DNA of 16,054 bases from Pseudomonas sp. (GTDB taxonomy: Bacteria > Pseudomonadota > Gammaproteobacteria > Pseudomonadales > Pseudomonadaceae): positions 3,431 through 19,484 of the forward strand of contig DNMQ01000428.1 in the NCBI GenBank assembly GCA_003488145.1. Direction: 5' to 3'. This document shows, in pieces, positions 7,215-13,903 of this stretch. A program made the translations under genes and the position numbers. The notes beneath the pieces are model-generated. The model was not told the origin of the DNA. It ran no database searches and was given only the letters and a program-made list of their open reading frames with translations. The number at the start of each line of letters is the position of its first letter. Within the stretch, counting starts at the first letter, position 1.

Positions 7215-7232
7215 TGGAGCGGGAAACGAGAC
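7215..7232 (-). other. ICE attachment site (3' end of tRNA-Gly)
   Basis: On the minus strand the 18 bases read GTCTCGTTTCCCGCTCCA, the T-arm and acceptor 3' end of tRNA-Gly(GCC) including CCA. This is the known target core of ICEclc/PAGI-2-type integrases. The bases on the higher-coordinate side (7233 on) do not continue into tRNA-Gly, so this is the distal att copy, with chromosome on the left and ICE on the right. The full tRNA-Gly and integrase gene should lie at the other end, outside the window. Confidence 0.87.
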
Positions 7233-7258
7233 TAGAGCCTAGCCCGCAACCTTTTGAT

Positions 7259-7567
7259 TTAAAAGGGCTTTCCGCTTCTGCTGTCTGGACAACGGACGCA
7301 ATTATGGACTTGTTTAAAGAGCCAGGCAACCCCCTCGCCAATTTTTTCTTCTACGTCTGCCCACCCGGTCCAGCCCTTTTCTCGGCAGCACCTGCCATTG
7401 CCACTGAGTAGCTTCGACACCCTCAATTGAGACACAGCACTCAATCCTGCCAGATAGCGCGAACATTCAAGGGTGAGTGTCCGCAAATTTTCATTGGCTG
7501 ATGTCTGGTCTTTAGATCGCGAAACGCGAACCGGAAATCTCCACGAAACTCGATCAAGAATCGTCAC
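7259..7567 (-). CDS. Doubtful open frame divergent from the LysR gene
   Basis: A 102-codon frame on the minus strand starting with GTG at 7565-7567, with a weak GGGA upstream. The product is not recognised. A middle part (SRYLAGLSAVSQLRVSKLLSGNG) superficially resembles a helix-turn-helix. In favour: it is divergent from the LysR gene with a 69-base gap, the usual arrangement for a LysR target. Against: a better explanation for this stretch is an outward promoter region (7301-7329), and codon use is not like its neighbours. It is reported only so that the 404 bases between att and LysR are accounted for. Confidence 0.2.
   Translation of the reverse strand: MTILDRVSWRFPVRVSRSKDQTSANENLRTLTLECSRYLAGLSAVSQLRVSKLLSGNGRCCREKGWTGWADVEEKIGEGVAWLFKQVHNCVRCPDSRSGKPF
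7301..7329 (-). promoter_or_regulatory. Candidate outward-facing promoter at the ICE end
   Basis: On the minus strand TTGCCT (7324-7329), 17 bases, CATAAT (7301-7306). It would read out across the att core into tRNA-Cys in the integrated state, and into the integrase gene in the excised circle. ICEclc is known to have such a constitutive promoter (Pcirc) at its corresponding end. The match is moderate and by eye. Confidence 0.38.
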
Positions 7568-7636
7568 GAGATGGTTTCCCGCCTCAACTGCGCTGGTTCA
7601 TCGGTGAGACCGCCACACGTAAGGGAGAAAACCAAT

Positions 7637-8539
7637 ATGAGGATACGTCATCTTCATTACTTCTTGGTCGTCGCGGAGGAACTGAGCTACTCGCGAGCAG
7701 CCGCCAGAGTCCATATCGAGCCCTCTCCTCTCGCCCGGGCTATCAAAGAACTTGAAGCGGAATTGGGGGTTCGCCTGTTCCAACGCGCTAGAGGTCGCAT
7801 CTGTTTGTCTTGGGCGGGTGAGGTTTTTCGAGAGGAAGCCCGCAGAATGTTGACCTTCATGGAAGGCGCACGCACTCGCGTGAGTGCTGCGGCGCAAGGA
7901 TACCGAGGCCGACTGCGCATAGGCCTGACCGATGGGCTCGCACAACCTCGATTGACTCGGTTGCTAGCCCGTTGCCGTGAGGAGGAACCGCTGACCCAAG
8001 TGAAGATCATCGAAATGACCGTCAAGGGGATGGTCAATGCGCTAGGACACGATCAGATCGACGCCGGCTTCACTGTGCATACCGAACGCCACAGTGGATT
8101 CATCAAAGAAGCTGTCTGGACAGACCGCCCCGCCATCGCAATTCCAAGGAACCACCCACTTCTCGCTCTTGAAAAAATTCCTCTTCAAGAGGTCGCTCGG
8201 CACGCGTTGGTTCTTTGCCATCCTGAGCTGTGCTCAGGCGGCTACGAGGTCATTCGCCGCTGGTTTTACGAGTACACATTACCTTTTCCTGCGGTAGCTG
8301 AATATGTCTCGGGGCACGAACCAATGATGATGCTGGTGGCTTCAGGTTACGGTATTGGCGTTGGACTGGCATCGCAAATAATTCTGTACAGTCACCCCGA
8401 CGTTATCATCCGCCCCGTCACTGACGATGTTCCTTGTACACCAACATTCATTACCATGCTCGATAAGCCGCCATCGGAGGAGCTGAGCAGGTTCATCGCT
8501 CGCGCCCAGCTAGTTGGTGAACTGATAGCTAACAAATAA
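7637..8539 (+). CDS. LysR-family transcriptional regulator
   Basis: A 300-residue LysR regulator of normal length. The N-terminal winged helix-turn-helix is MRIRHLHYFLVVAEELSYSRAAARVHIEPSPLARAIKELEAELGVRLFQR. The effector-binding domain begins around residue 90 (GRLRIGLTDGLAQPRLTRLLARCREEEP). The ATG at 7637 has AGGGAGA about 9 bases upstream; an in-frame start at 7571 gives an atypical extension and is rejected. In ICEclc-type elements LysR-type TciR is an early activator of transfer competence, and regulators of alpA-parA-bisDC lie at this end; this gene is the natural counterpart by position, but orthology is not proven. It may instead sense an aromatic effector for absent cargo. Codon use looks less GC-biased than the ars genes. 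Confidence 0.9.
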   Translation: MRIRHLHYFLVVAEELSYSRAAARVHIEPSPLARAIKELEAELGVRLFQRARGRICLSWAGEVFREEARRMLTFMEGARTRVSAAAQGYRGRLRIGLTDGLAQPRLTRLLARCREEEPLTQVKIIEMTVKGMVNALGHDQIDAGFTVHTERHSGFIKEAVWTDRPAIAIPRNHPLLALEKIPLQEVARHALVLCHPELCSGGYEVIRRWFYEYTLPFPAVAEYVSGHEPMMMLVASGYGIGVGLASQIILYSHPDVIIRPVTDDVPCTPTFITMLDKPPSEELSRFIARAQLVGELIANK

Positions 8540-8607
8540 TTTGCTATAACCATGTTTTTTCGTCATTTACTTGACCACAAAAGTCACGTTATCTCGGAGT
8601 AACCACC

Positions 8608-8649
8608 ATGCCACAATGCAGCGCTGGCAGGGATGCTTGCTCCTCATGA
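8608..8649 (+). CDS. Possible 13-codon leader peptide
   Basis: ATG to TGA encodes MPQCSAGRDACSS with CGGAG 8 bases upstream. Its start context GGAGTAACCACCATG (8596-8610) matches the alpA start context GGAGTGACCACCATG (8976-8990) in 14 of 15 bases. It may be a leader peptide or the relic of a duplicated alpA start. Coding is uncertain. Confidence 0.25.
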   Translation: MPQCSAGRDACSS

Positions 8650-8719
8650 CCTTTCAACAGTAGATGAAAACTTGCTTTGCCTGCGCATGACTTTTTCCGT
8701 CAGTTGAATGGTAAAAAAT

Positions 8720-8768
8720 ATGAACCTATCAATCCGGTATTCCGGCGAGACAGTTCGGTTCATTTTTT
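8720..8768 (+). terminator. Terminator-like hairpin downstream of the LysR gene
   Basis: ATGAACC (8720-8726) pairs with GGTTCAT (8757-8763), enclosing a small CCGG-TATT-CCGG hairpin (8734-8745), and is followed by TTTTT. It could end the LysR transcript 180 bases after the stop codon or act as an attenuator. The long loop makes it weak. Confidence 0.35.
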
Positions 8769-8987
8769 GATCTTGTTTGCTCCTAAGACGTTATCAATAG
8801 TGGATCACTTACGGGTCGGCTAGATGGTGTATGCCATCAAATTAGTACGGAGTCGGAACAGCCAAAAGCCATTTCCGATGAATCCGGTGGTCAGCACGAT
8901 CCGATTGTTTGATGTGCCAACGGAGTGACGCTCTTCTACTAGGGGTCACGCCTTACGGGTGCTACCAAGCATAAAGGAGTGACCACC

Positions 8988-9197
8988 ATGTCTACTGAGC
9001 AAACAGCAGTTGCGGAACGCCGTGTTCTCCGCCGCGCCGAAGTCGAAACCAAAACTGGATTCAAGCGCGCACATATCTACAACTTGATGAAAGAAGGCAA
9101 GTTCCCCAAGGCCTTGCGCCTGGGGATTCGGGCCGTCGGCTGGGACTCTGTCGAAATCGACAACTGGATCACCGAACGCCTCAAAGAGCGCGTTTGA
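8988..9197 (+). CDS. alpA: AlpA-family DNA-binding regulator
   Basis: A 69-residue MerR-like helix-turn-helix protein: RRVLRRAEVETKTGFKRAHIYNLMKEGKFPKALRLGIRAVGWDSVEIDNWITERL, the full AlpA pattern ending in the W-x-x-x-E-I-D-x-W wing. AlpA proteins control excision genes in phages and ICEs. The start is ATG 8988, with AAGGAG 8 bases upstream; an in-frame GTG at 8979 overlaps that site and is rejected. It is first in the long core operon, 30 bases before parA, matching ICEclc, where the promoter before alpA is a key control point for transfer competence. Confidence 0.9.
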   Translation: MSTEQTAVAERRVLRRAEVETKTGFKRAHIYNLMKEGKFPKALRLGIRAVGWDSVEIDNWITERLKERV

Positions 9198-9227
9198 CGC
9201 CGCTCCACTGCGGACGAGGAGCGAGCC

Positions 9228-10091
9228 ATGCAAGTGATCGCGATCATTTCGACAAAGGGCGGAGTCGGTAAAACGACCGTCGCCGCCAACCTGGGCGGTT
9301 TCATCGCTGACGCAGGCCTGCGGGTGCTGCTGATCGACCTCGACGTGCAGCCCACCTTGTCGTCCTACTACGAACTCACCCACCGCGCCGCTGGCGGCAT
9401 CTACGAGCTGCTGGCATTCAATGAGCAAACGCTGTCGCAGTTGGTTTCGCAGACAACCATCAAAGGCCTGGATGTGGTGCTGTCCAACGATGAACACCAG
9501 CAACTGAGCACATTGCTTTTGCATGCTGCAGACGGGCGCTTGCGCCTGCGCAATCTGCTGCCGCTGTTCCGACCGCACTACGACCTGGTGCTGATCGATA
9601 CACAGGGCGCACGCAGCGTCATGCTGGAGATGGCCATGCTCGCCGCAGACATGGCCGTCTCCCCGATCACCCCAGAAATCCTAGCTGCCCGAGAGCTGCA
9701 TCGAGGCACGCTGCAGCTTATCGATGCAATCGCCCCCTACCGCTATTTGGGCATCCTACCTCCGCCACTGCATTTGCTGCTCAATCGCGTGCCAACCATC
9801 TCGTCGAACGCAAAGTTGGTTCAGCAGACGCTACGGCTGATTTTCCGTGAGCACCACGAGGTCCAGATACTGCGCACCGAGATACCCGCGATCGAGGCTT
9901 TCCCTCGCGCCGCCACGTCGAGCCAACCGGTACATAGGGTCGAGTACCGACGCCCAAGCGGGCGTCAGGCACCAGCGGCCTTGGAAACCATGCGCACCCT
10001 CGCGATCGAGCTATGCCCGCAATGGCAGGAGCAGCTTGCCAGCGTGACCGGCCGAACTGGCAGAAGGCATTCACATGTCGAGCGCTTATGA
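9228..10091 (+). CDS. parA: ParA/Soj-family partition ATPase
   Basis: A 287-residue ATPase with the deviant Walker A S8TKGGVGKTT17 (signature Lys10 and Lys15) followed by VAANLGGFIADAG. The A' motif is LLIDLDVQPTLSSYYEL, and Walker B is DLVLIDTQG near residue 122. It stabilises the excised or replicating ICE together with ParB, and in PAPI-1-type islands Soj is required for maintenance. AGGAG precedes the ATG. The 3' end overlaps the next gene by 17 bases. The C-terminus is Arg/Ser rich. Confidence 0.93.
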   Translation: MQVIAIISTKGGVGKTTVAANLGGFIADAGLRVLLIDLDVQPTLSSYYELTHRAAGGIYELLAFNEQTLSQLVSQTTIKGLDVVLSNDEHQQLSTLLLHAADGRLRLRNLLPLFRPHYDLVLIDTQGARSVMLEMAMLAADMAVSPITPEILAARELHRGTLQLIDAIAPYRYLGILPPPLHLLLNRVPTISSNAKLVQQTLRLIFREHHEVQILRTEIPAIEAFPRAATSSQPVHRVEYRRPSGRQAPAALETMRTLAIELCPQWQEQLASVTGRTGRRHSHVERL

Positions 10092-10311
10092 GCTCGGCCG
10101 CGGTCACAAGCGGTTACTGCCGCTGATTGAGTTCGCCTTGCGTGAGGGCTGGGAAGTCCACCGCACACAGGGAGGACACCTGAAATTCATGAAGCCTGGC
10201 CTACCGCCGATTTTCACGAGCTCAACGGCGAGCGATCACCGGGCAAGCCAAAACGCCTGGGCGCGCCTTCGCCGGGCCGAACGGAACCAGTCGGGAGATC
10301 GGAATGGCTAA
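10075..10311 (+). CDS. HicA-like small protein between parA and parB
   Basis: A 78-residue protein resembling the HicA (YcfA) double-stranded-RNA-binding fold: IEFALREGWEVHRTQGGH35LKFMKPG, where GGH matches the catalytic G-S-H of HicA RNases, followed by the helix ASQNAWARLRRAER. No HicB antitoxin accompanies it; both neighbours overlap it (17 bases with parA, 8 bases with parB). ICEclc has a small gene, shi, at this position, so this is probably a fixed part of the regulatory operon, not a free toxin-antitoxin unit. AGAAGG lies 7 bases upstream of the ATG. Its activity (RNA cleavage or nucleic-acid binding) is unknown. Confidence 0.75.
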   Translation: MSSAYELGRGHKRLLPLIEFALREGWEVHRTQGGHLKFMKPGLPPIFTSSTASDHRASQNAWARLRRAERNQSGDRNG

Positions 10312-11980
10312 TATCTTTCCTCAGGAGATGGCGGGCAAGCTGATGGCCGACGGGTTCTCCCGTTCCGGCCCTGTCGCACAGGCGTTGGGCGACCCCGTGA
10401 CCGACACCCCGATGGTCGTCACGCTCGACAATCTGCTTCCCTCTGAGCTAGATCCACGCCTGACGCGCAACCCGCTCTACGACGACATAAAAGCCTCCAT
10501 CCGTGAGCGTGGCCTCGATGCTCCGCCGCCAATCACTCGGCGTCCCGGTGCCGATCACTTCATCATTCGTAACGGCGGCAATACCCGGCTCGCCATCCTG
10601 CGAGAGTTGTGGTCCGAAACGAAGGAGGAGCAATTCTTCCGAATCTACTGTTTGTTCCGTCCCTGGCCCGAGCGCGGCGAAATCATTGCTCTGACCGGCC
10701 ACCTGGCGGAAAACGAGCTGCACGGCAGCCTGACGTTCATCGAGCGTGCGCTCGGCGTTGAAAAAGCCCGCGAGCTGTACGAGCTCGAAAGTGGCAAGTC
10801 GCTGTCACAGTCGGAACTTGCCCGCCGCCTCAGCGCTGACGGCTACCCAGTTCCGCAATCCCACATCAGTCGTATGCAAGACACCGTGCGCTACCTACTG
10901 CCCACCATTCCCAACGTGTTGTACAACGGATTGGGGAGACATCAAGTTGAACGTTTGGCGGTACTGCGCAAAGCAGCTGAATTCACTTGGGAAAAATATG
11001 CGTGCGGGAAGGCATTGGCCACCGATTTCGAGACCCTATTCCACGACGTCCTCGCGCCGTTCGATGGGCAGCCAGGCTCTTTTTCTGGCGGCCGGGTCCA
11101 AGACGAACTGGTCGGTCAAATGTCGGAGCTGCTCGGTATCGACTACAACGTGCTGGAGCTTGATGTCGACAGCACTGAACACCGCCAGCGTGCAGTTAAC
11201 AGCCCACCCCTGCTGCCAGTCGAAACCGCGACCATTGTCAACGCCGTCAAAACCGACAGCGTATCCACTCTCCTGCAGGACTCCACTCGCGACAATGGGG
11301 CTGCAGCAGACACTTCGGGGCCCGCATCTAACGACACCACCATACCGCCATCACCAGTCCAGACACTGGAGCCAGCCACTTCCGCCAGTGAGTGTGATAG
11401 CGAAGTGCGCCTGCAGGGGCACATCGTCTCACCTGCCGACAACACCGAGCGGCTACAGACCATCCAGCGGCTGGTCGCCGAGCATAACGGCGAGCCTCTA
11501 CCGACCTTCACGAACAATGTGCTGCAGGCGATTCCGGTTCAAGCCGGCGGACTGTTCCCGATCAGCGACGTCTGGTACATCGAGCCGGGACTGGATTCGC
11601 CAGATCGCCTGCGCATCCACATTGCGCAATTCGCGCAGGAGATAGCCGAGGAAGCCGAGCTGGCCGACTACATCGAAGCGGTCAAGGCCGGTATAGGTTT
11701 CACCTGCATTCCGCTCCATCAGGGCATGCCGCCTCCCGCGTTCGGCCGCATGGTATTGGCGCTGTTGCACACATTGAGTAACCCCTACTCCGCCGAGCCC
11801 GATCAGGGCGATCTTCGCCGGGATGACAGCCTAGCGGCACTGTTGCTGGGAACTTACGTTAGTGATGCAAAAGCCCTACCCCGACTGACCGATAACGGCT
11901 TGGTAAAGTTTTTCCGTCTGGTCCGGCTGGCACGCCGGCTGTTGGATCTGGAGGCCAATCCAGATGAGACCAACCACTGA
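10304..11980 (+). CDS. parB: ParB-family protein, PFGI-1 ICE class (BisD-like)
   Basis: A 558-residue protein of the large ICE ParB class. The N-terminal ParB domain (about residues 35-130) includes NPLYDDIKASIRERGL and the nucleotide-site R-N-G-G-N-T-R-L motif. The central helix-turn-helix is SLSQSELARRLSADGYPVPQSHISRMQ. A Ser/Thr/Pro-rich linker (about 300-370) leads to a C-terminal domain of about 190 residues. In ICEclc the ParB-domain protein BisD acts with BisC as transcriptional activator of transfer competence, so this gene may serve gene control as well as segregation. It starts inside the end of the HicA-like gene (ATGGCTAA overlap); the DUF2857 gene follows 18 bases after its stop. 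Confidence 0.93.
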   Translation: MANIFPQEMAGKLMADGFSRSGPVAQALGDPVTDTPMVVTLDNLLPSELDPRLTRNPLYDDIKASIRERGLDAPPPITRRPGADHFIIRNGGNTRLAILRELWSETKEEQFFRIYCLFRPWPERGEIIALTGHLAENELHGSLTFIERALGVEKARELYELESGKSLSQSELARRLSADGYPVPQSHISRMQDTVRYLLPTIPNVLYNGLGRHQVERLAVLRKAAEFTWEKYACGKALATDFETLFHDVLAPFDGQPGSFSGGRVQDELVGQMSELLGIDYNVLELDVDSTEHRQRAVNSPPLLPVETATIVNAVKTDSVSTLLQDSTRDNGAAADTSGPASNDTTIPPSPVQTLEPATSASECDSEVRLQGHIVSPADNTERLQTIQRLVAEHNGEPLPTFTNNVLQAIPVQAGGLFPISDVWYIEPGLDSPDRLRIHIAQFAQEIAEEAELADYIEAVKAGIGFTCIPLHQGMPPPAFGRMVLALLHTLSNPYSAEPDQGDLRRDDSLAALLLGTYVSDAKALPRLTDNGLVKFFRLVRLARRLLDLEANPDETNH

Positions 11981-11998
11981 AACAGGCCGGAGGGAACC

Positions 11999-12559
11999 AT
12001 GTCGACACCTCATCCGCTTAATCAAGCTGTCGTTGCCCAGGCGCTGCACGATCTGCGTAACGGCCAACTTCGCCGTTGCCTGTCGATGGGCTTCAGCGAG
12101 CGGGAACTGGACGTACTGAAGCAACCCGCGCTGGTGAGCTTGCTGGCCAATGCTCAGGTGCCGTGGTGCTCTGTGACGGTGAATACAGACGTCCTCTGGC
12201 GCTTGGTCGGTCAGATGAATGATATCGAGCACGAGATCGCCACGGTCGATCGCATGTTGCGCCTGGGGGCCAGCACCGAGATGGTCAGCAAATTCTACGG
12301 ACTGACCCACCAGGAGGTCGCCCTGCGCCGCGACATTATTAGGCTGCCAAAGCGCCGGGGGCGGCATCCAGTTTTGAACGAAGAACAGGAGATGGCCCTG
12401 TGGAAGCAGTGGAAGTCCGGCATTACAGAGCGCGGCATCGCGCTGGCTGACGACAGCACGATGCTGGAACTGACGATGGATCTGGCCGAAACCTTATCTT
12501 TACCCATCTCCGTGATATGGGCTGCGATAGGAAGCTGGATCGACCAAGGCCTGGTGTAA
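11999..12559 (+). CDS. DUF2857 family regulator (BisC-like)
   Basis: A 186-residue protein of the DUF2857 family found only in this ICE class. Predicted helix-turn-helix: LGASTEMVSKFYGLTHQEVALRRDIIRL (about residues 92-119), next to a basic KRRGRHP stretch that could contact DNA. In ICEclc the equivalent gene encodes BisC, a remote FlhC-like partner of the ParB-domain protein; the pair forms a master activator. Its position directly after parB and the GGAGGGA ribosome site support tight co-expression. The activator function is inferred from synteny. Confidence 0.88.
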   Translation: MSTPHPLNQAVVAQALHDLRNGQLRRCLSMGFSERELDVLKQPALVSLLANAQVPWCSVTVNTDVLWRLVGQMNDIEHEIATVDRMLRLGASTEMVSKFYGLTHQEVALRRDIIRLPKRRGRHPVLNEEQEMALWKQWKSGITERGIALADDSTMLELTMDLAETLSLPISVIWAAIGSWIDQGLV

Positions 12560-12563
12560 GGCC

Positions 12564-13733
12564 ATGGTCTCGCCGACAGGCCCCGCCTCTCTTTCAACGC
12601 TGCTCGACGATGCCCTGCGGCACCTGGCCCCCACCAAGGACAACAATCCAGCCAGCGATGGATTCATATACAGCGGCAATCGCCATGAAAGCGTGCCTCG
12701 AGCGCTATTTCTCGACCGCCGTCTGACACCGCTGGAACGCAACGCCTGGCAGGTGTTTCGACTCCTGCTTAATGACGATGGAGTCACGGCGTTCCCGACT
12801 TACGATCAGCTCCGCCCCTACCTGGCATCGACGCCCTGCGCGGAGCAAGCATCGCACGAAACCGTGGCACGCGCGCTGACACTGCTGCGTCTGACGCGCT
12901 GGCTCAGCCTCGTGCGCCGCCGGCGCGATCCCAGGACCGGCCGCATCGTGGGCAACCTCTACGTCCTGCACGACGAGCCCCTCACACCCTACGAAGCCAT
13001 GCAGCTGGACCCGGAATACCTAGGACTGGTGAGCCACGCGCTCAACCACGCCAGCAAAGCGATTCAGCGAGTGGGCTACCACACCATCCAGGAACTCAGC
13101 GAAGACCCGCTGCTCAGCGGTCGTGTACTGCCGACGCGCCTGCAAGTGCTGACGCAACGCATGGCCCAGGGCGGTGTATCCGCACGCGAAAGTTATCCAC
13201 AGGCGCAGACTTCCCACGAATCCGAAGAAGGCTGCGATGCCCTTCTTCGGAATGGCGAGCCGCCGCCTCCGGATTCCGAAGCAGGCACTAAAGCCAGCGA
13301 AATCGACCCTCTTCGGAATCCGAAGCAGGACCGTACTGAAGTACCTAGTAATCGTATAAAAAAATCAGTACGTACTGTACCGCGTGCGCGAGAACTCCAG
13401 AATCTGCGATTGCCTGAGCGCTTCCTGGCGTTGAAGGATGAACAGCAAGCCGGCGCGCTGGTGGCCCTGCAACAGGTCGAGTCTGAACAACGCCAGGCCG
13501 TGCTCGACGAATGGGCCGCGCGCTGTCGCAGCAGCGAGGTGCGCAAACCCGCTGGCTATCTGTTCGGCATCATCCAAGCCGCGATTCGCGGCGAATTCAA
13601 AGCATGGGCTGGACAAGGGCAGAGCAATGCCGTTGCCAGCGACCCACCTCCCGCCCCCCCTTCCCGACCGGCGAACCCCGAAGTCGTCCAGGCACACCTC
13701 GCCCATCTGCATGCCCTGCTGCACCAGAAATAA
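12564..13733 (+). CDS. STY4528-family pathogenicity-island replication protein
   Basis: A 389-residue protein. The conserved N-terminal half SGNRHESVPRALFLDRRLTPLERNAWQVFRLLL...TPYEAMQLDPEYL is the winged-helix-rich region of the STY4528 replication family. Residues about 205-275 are a hydrophilic, low-complexity linker (ESYPQAQTSHESEEGC... DPLRNPKQDRTEVPS), and the C-terminal part (LPERFLALKDEQQAGALVALQQ...) is a compact helical domain. The DNA under the linker carries a DnaA box and repeated palindromes (see the origin candidate). The start has no strong ribosome site (TAAGG) and lies 4 bases after the DUF2857 stop. It probably initiates replication of the excised ICE. Confidence 0.85.
   Translation: MVSPTGPASLSTLLDDALRHLAPTKDNNPASDGFIYSGNRHESVPRALFLDRRLTPLERNAWQVFRLLLNDDGVTAFPTYDQLRPYLASTPCAEQASHETVARALTLLRLTRWLSLVRRRRDPRTGRIVGNLYVLHDEPLTPYEAMQLDPEYLGLVSHALNHASKAIQRVGYHTIQELSEDPLLSGRVLPTRLQVLTQRMAQGGVSARESYPQAQTSHESEEGCDALLRNGEPPPPDSEAGTKASEIDPLRNPKQDRTEVPSNRIKKSVRTVPRARELQNLRLPERFLALKDEQQAGALVALQQVESEQRQAVLDEWAARCRSSEVRKPAGYLFGIIQAAIRGEFKAWAGQGQSNAVASDPPPAPPSRPANPEVVQAHLAHLHALLHQK
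13193..13380. other. Candidate replication origin inside the replication gene
   Basis: A perfect DnaA box TTATCCACA is at 13193-13201. It is followed by a 10-bp inverted repeat CCGAAGAAGG / CCTTCTTCGG (13222-13231 and 13241-13250); CGGATTCCGAAGCAGG (13270-13285); and CTTCGGA-A-TCCGAAG (13311-13325) continuing into CAGG, so four units share the CCGAAG core. Then come GTACT-GA-AGTAC (13333-13344), an AT-rich run with seven A (13345-13365) and the perfect palindrome CAGTACGTACTG (13366-13377). DnaA box, iteron-like repeats and AT-rich DNA beside a replication gene are the usual parts of an origin. Confidence 0.5.
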
Positions 13734-13765
13734 CGGCTGAGAGAAACGTCCCTAGGCCACCCTGG

Positions 13766-13786
13766 AACTATCCCCTGGGGATAGTT
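13766..13786. promoter_or_regulatory. Palindrome copy 1, upstream of the PFL_4669-DUF3158-ssb operon
   Basis: AACTATCCCC and GGGGATAGTT are perfect 10-bp arms around a single T. It lies in the 170-bp gap between the replication gene and the PFL_4669 gene, 118 bases before the latter's ATG. The inner 17 bases recur at 15674-15690. No sigma-70 -10 box is evident downstream, which fits an activator site. Confidence 0.6.
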
Positions 13787-13903
13787 GCAACAGACAGCCT
13801 TCTGCTCGCCAAACCCGGCTGGCATCGAGTGCGATTTGTTGACTGACCGCCTTCCTTCCGCTGCCCAAGCTGGCCATTCGTACCGCTACCGCGAGTCATC
13901 CCC

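Larger units (their letters stand above)
8540..8987. promoter_or_regulatory. 448-bp leader/control region before alpA
   Basis: There is no convincing gene. It looks more AT-rich than its surroundings. It holds: a miniature open frame at 8608-8649; a hairpin with T-run (8720-8768); a dyad GATGG-N6-CCATC (8823-8838); a 9-bp direct repeat CTTACGGGT (8808-8816 and 8952-8960); inverted GTGAC-N15-GTCAC (8925-8949); and GGAGTGAC twice (8922-8929 and 8976-8983). Such density suggests binding sites for the regulators of the alpA-parA-parB operon. No strong sigma-70 pair is obvious, which fits an activator-dependent promoter. Confidence 0.55.

Noticed and set aside
13222..13325. CRISPR-like array
   Set aside because: The repeats are short, partly inverted and unevenly spaced, lie inside a coding frame, and have no spacers of constant length.
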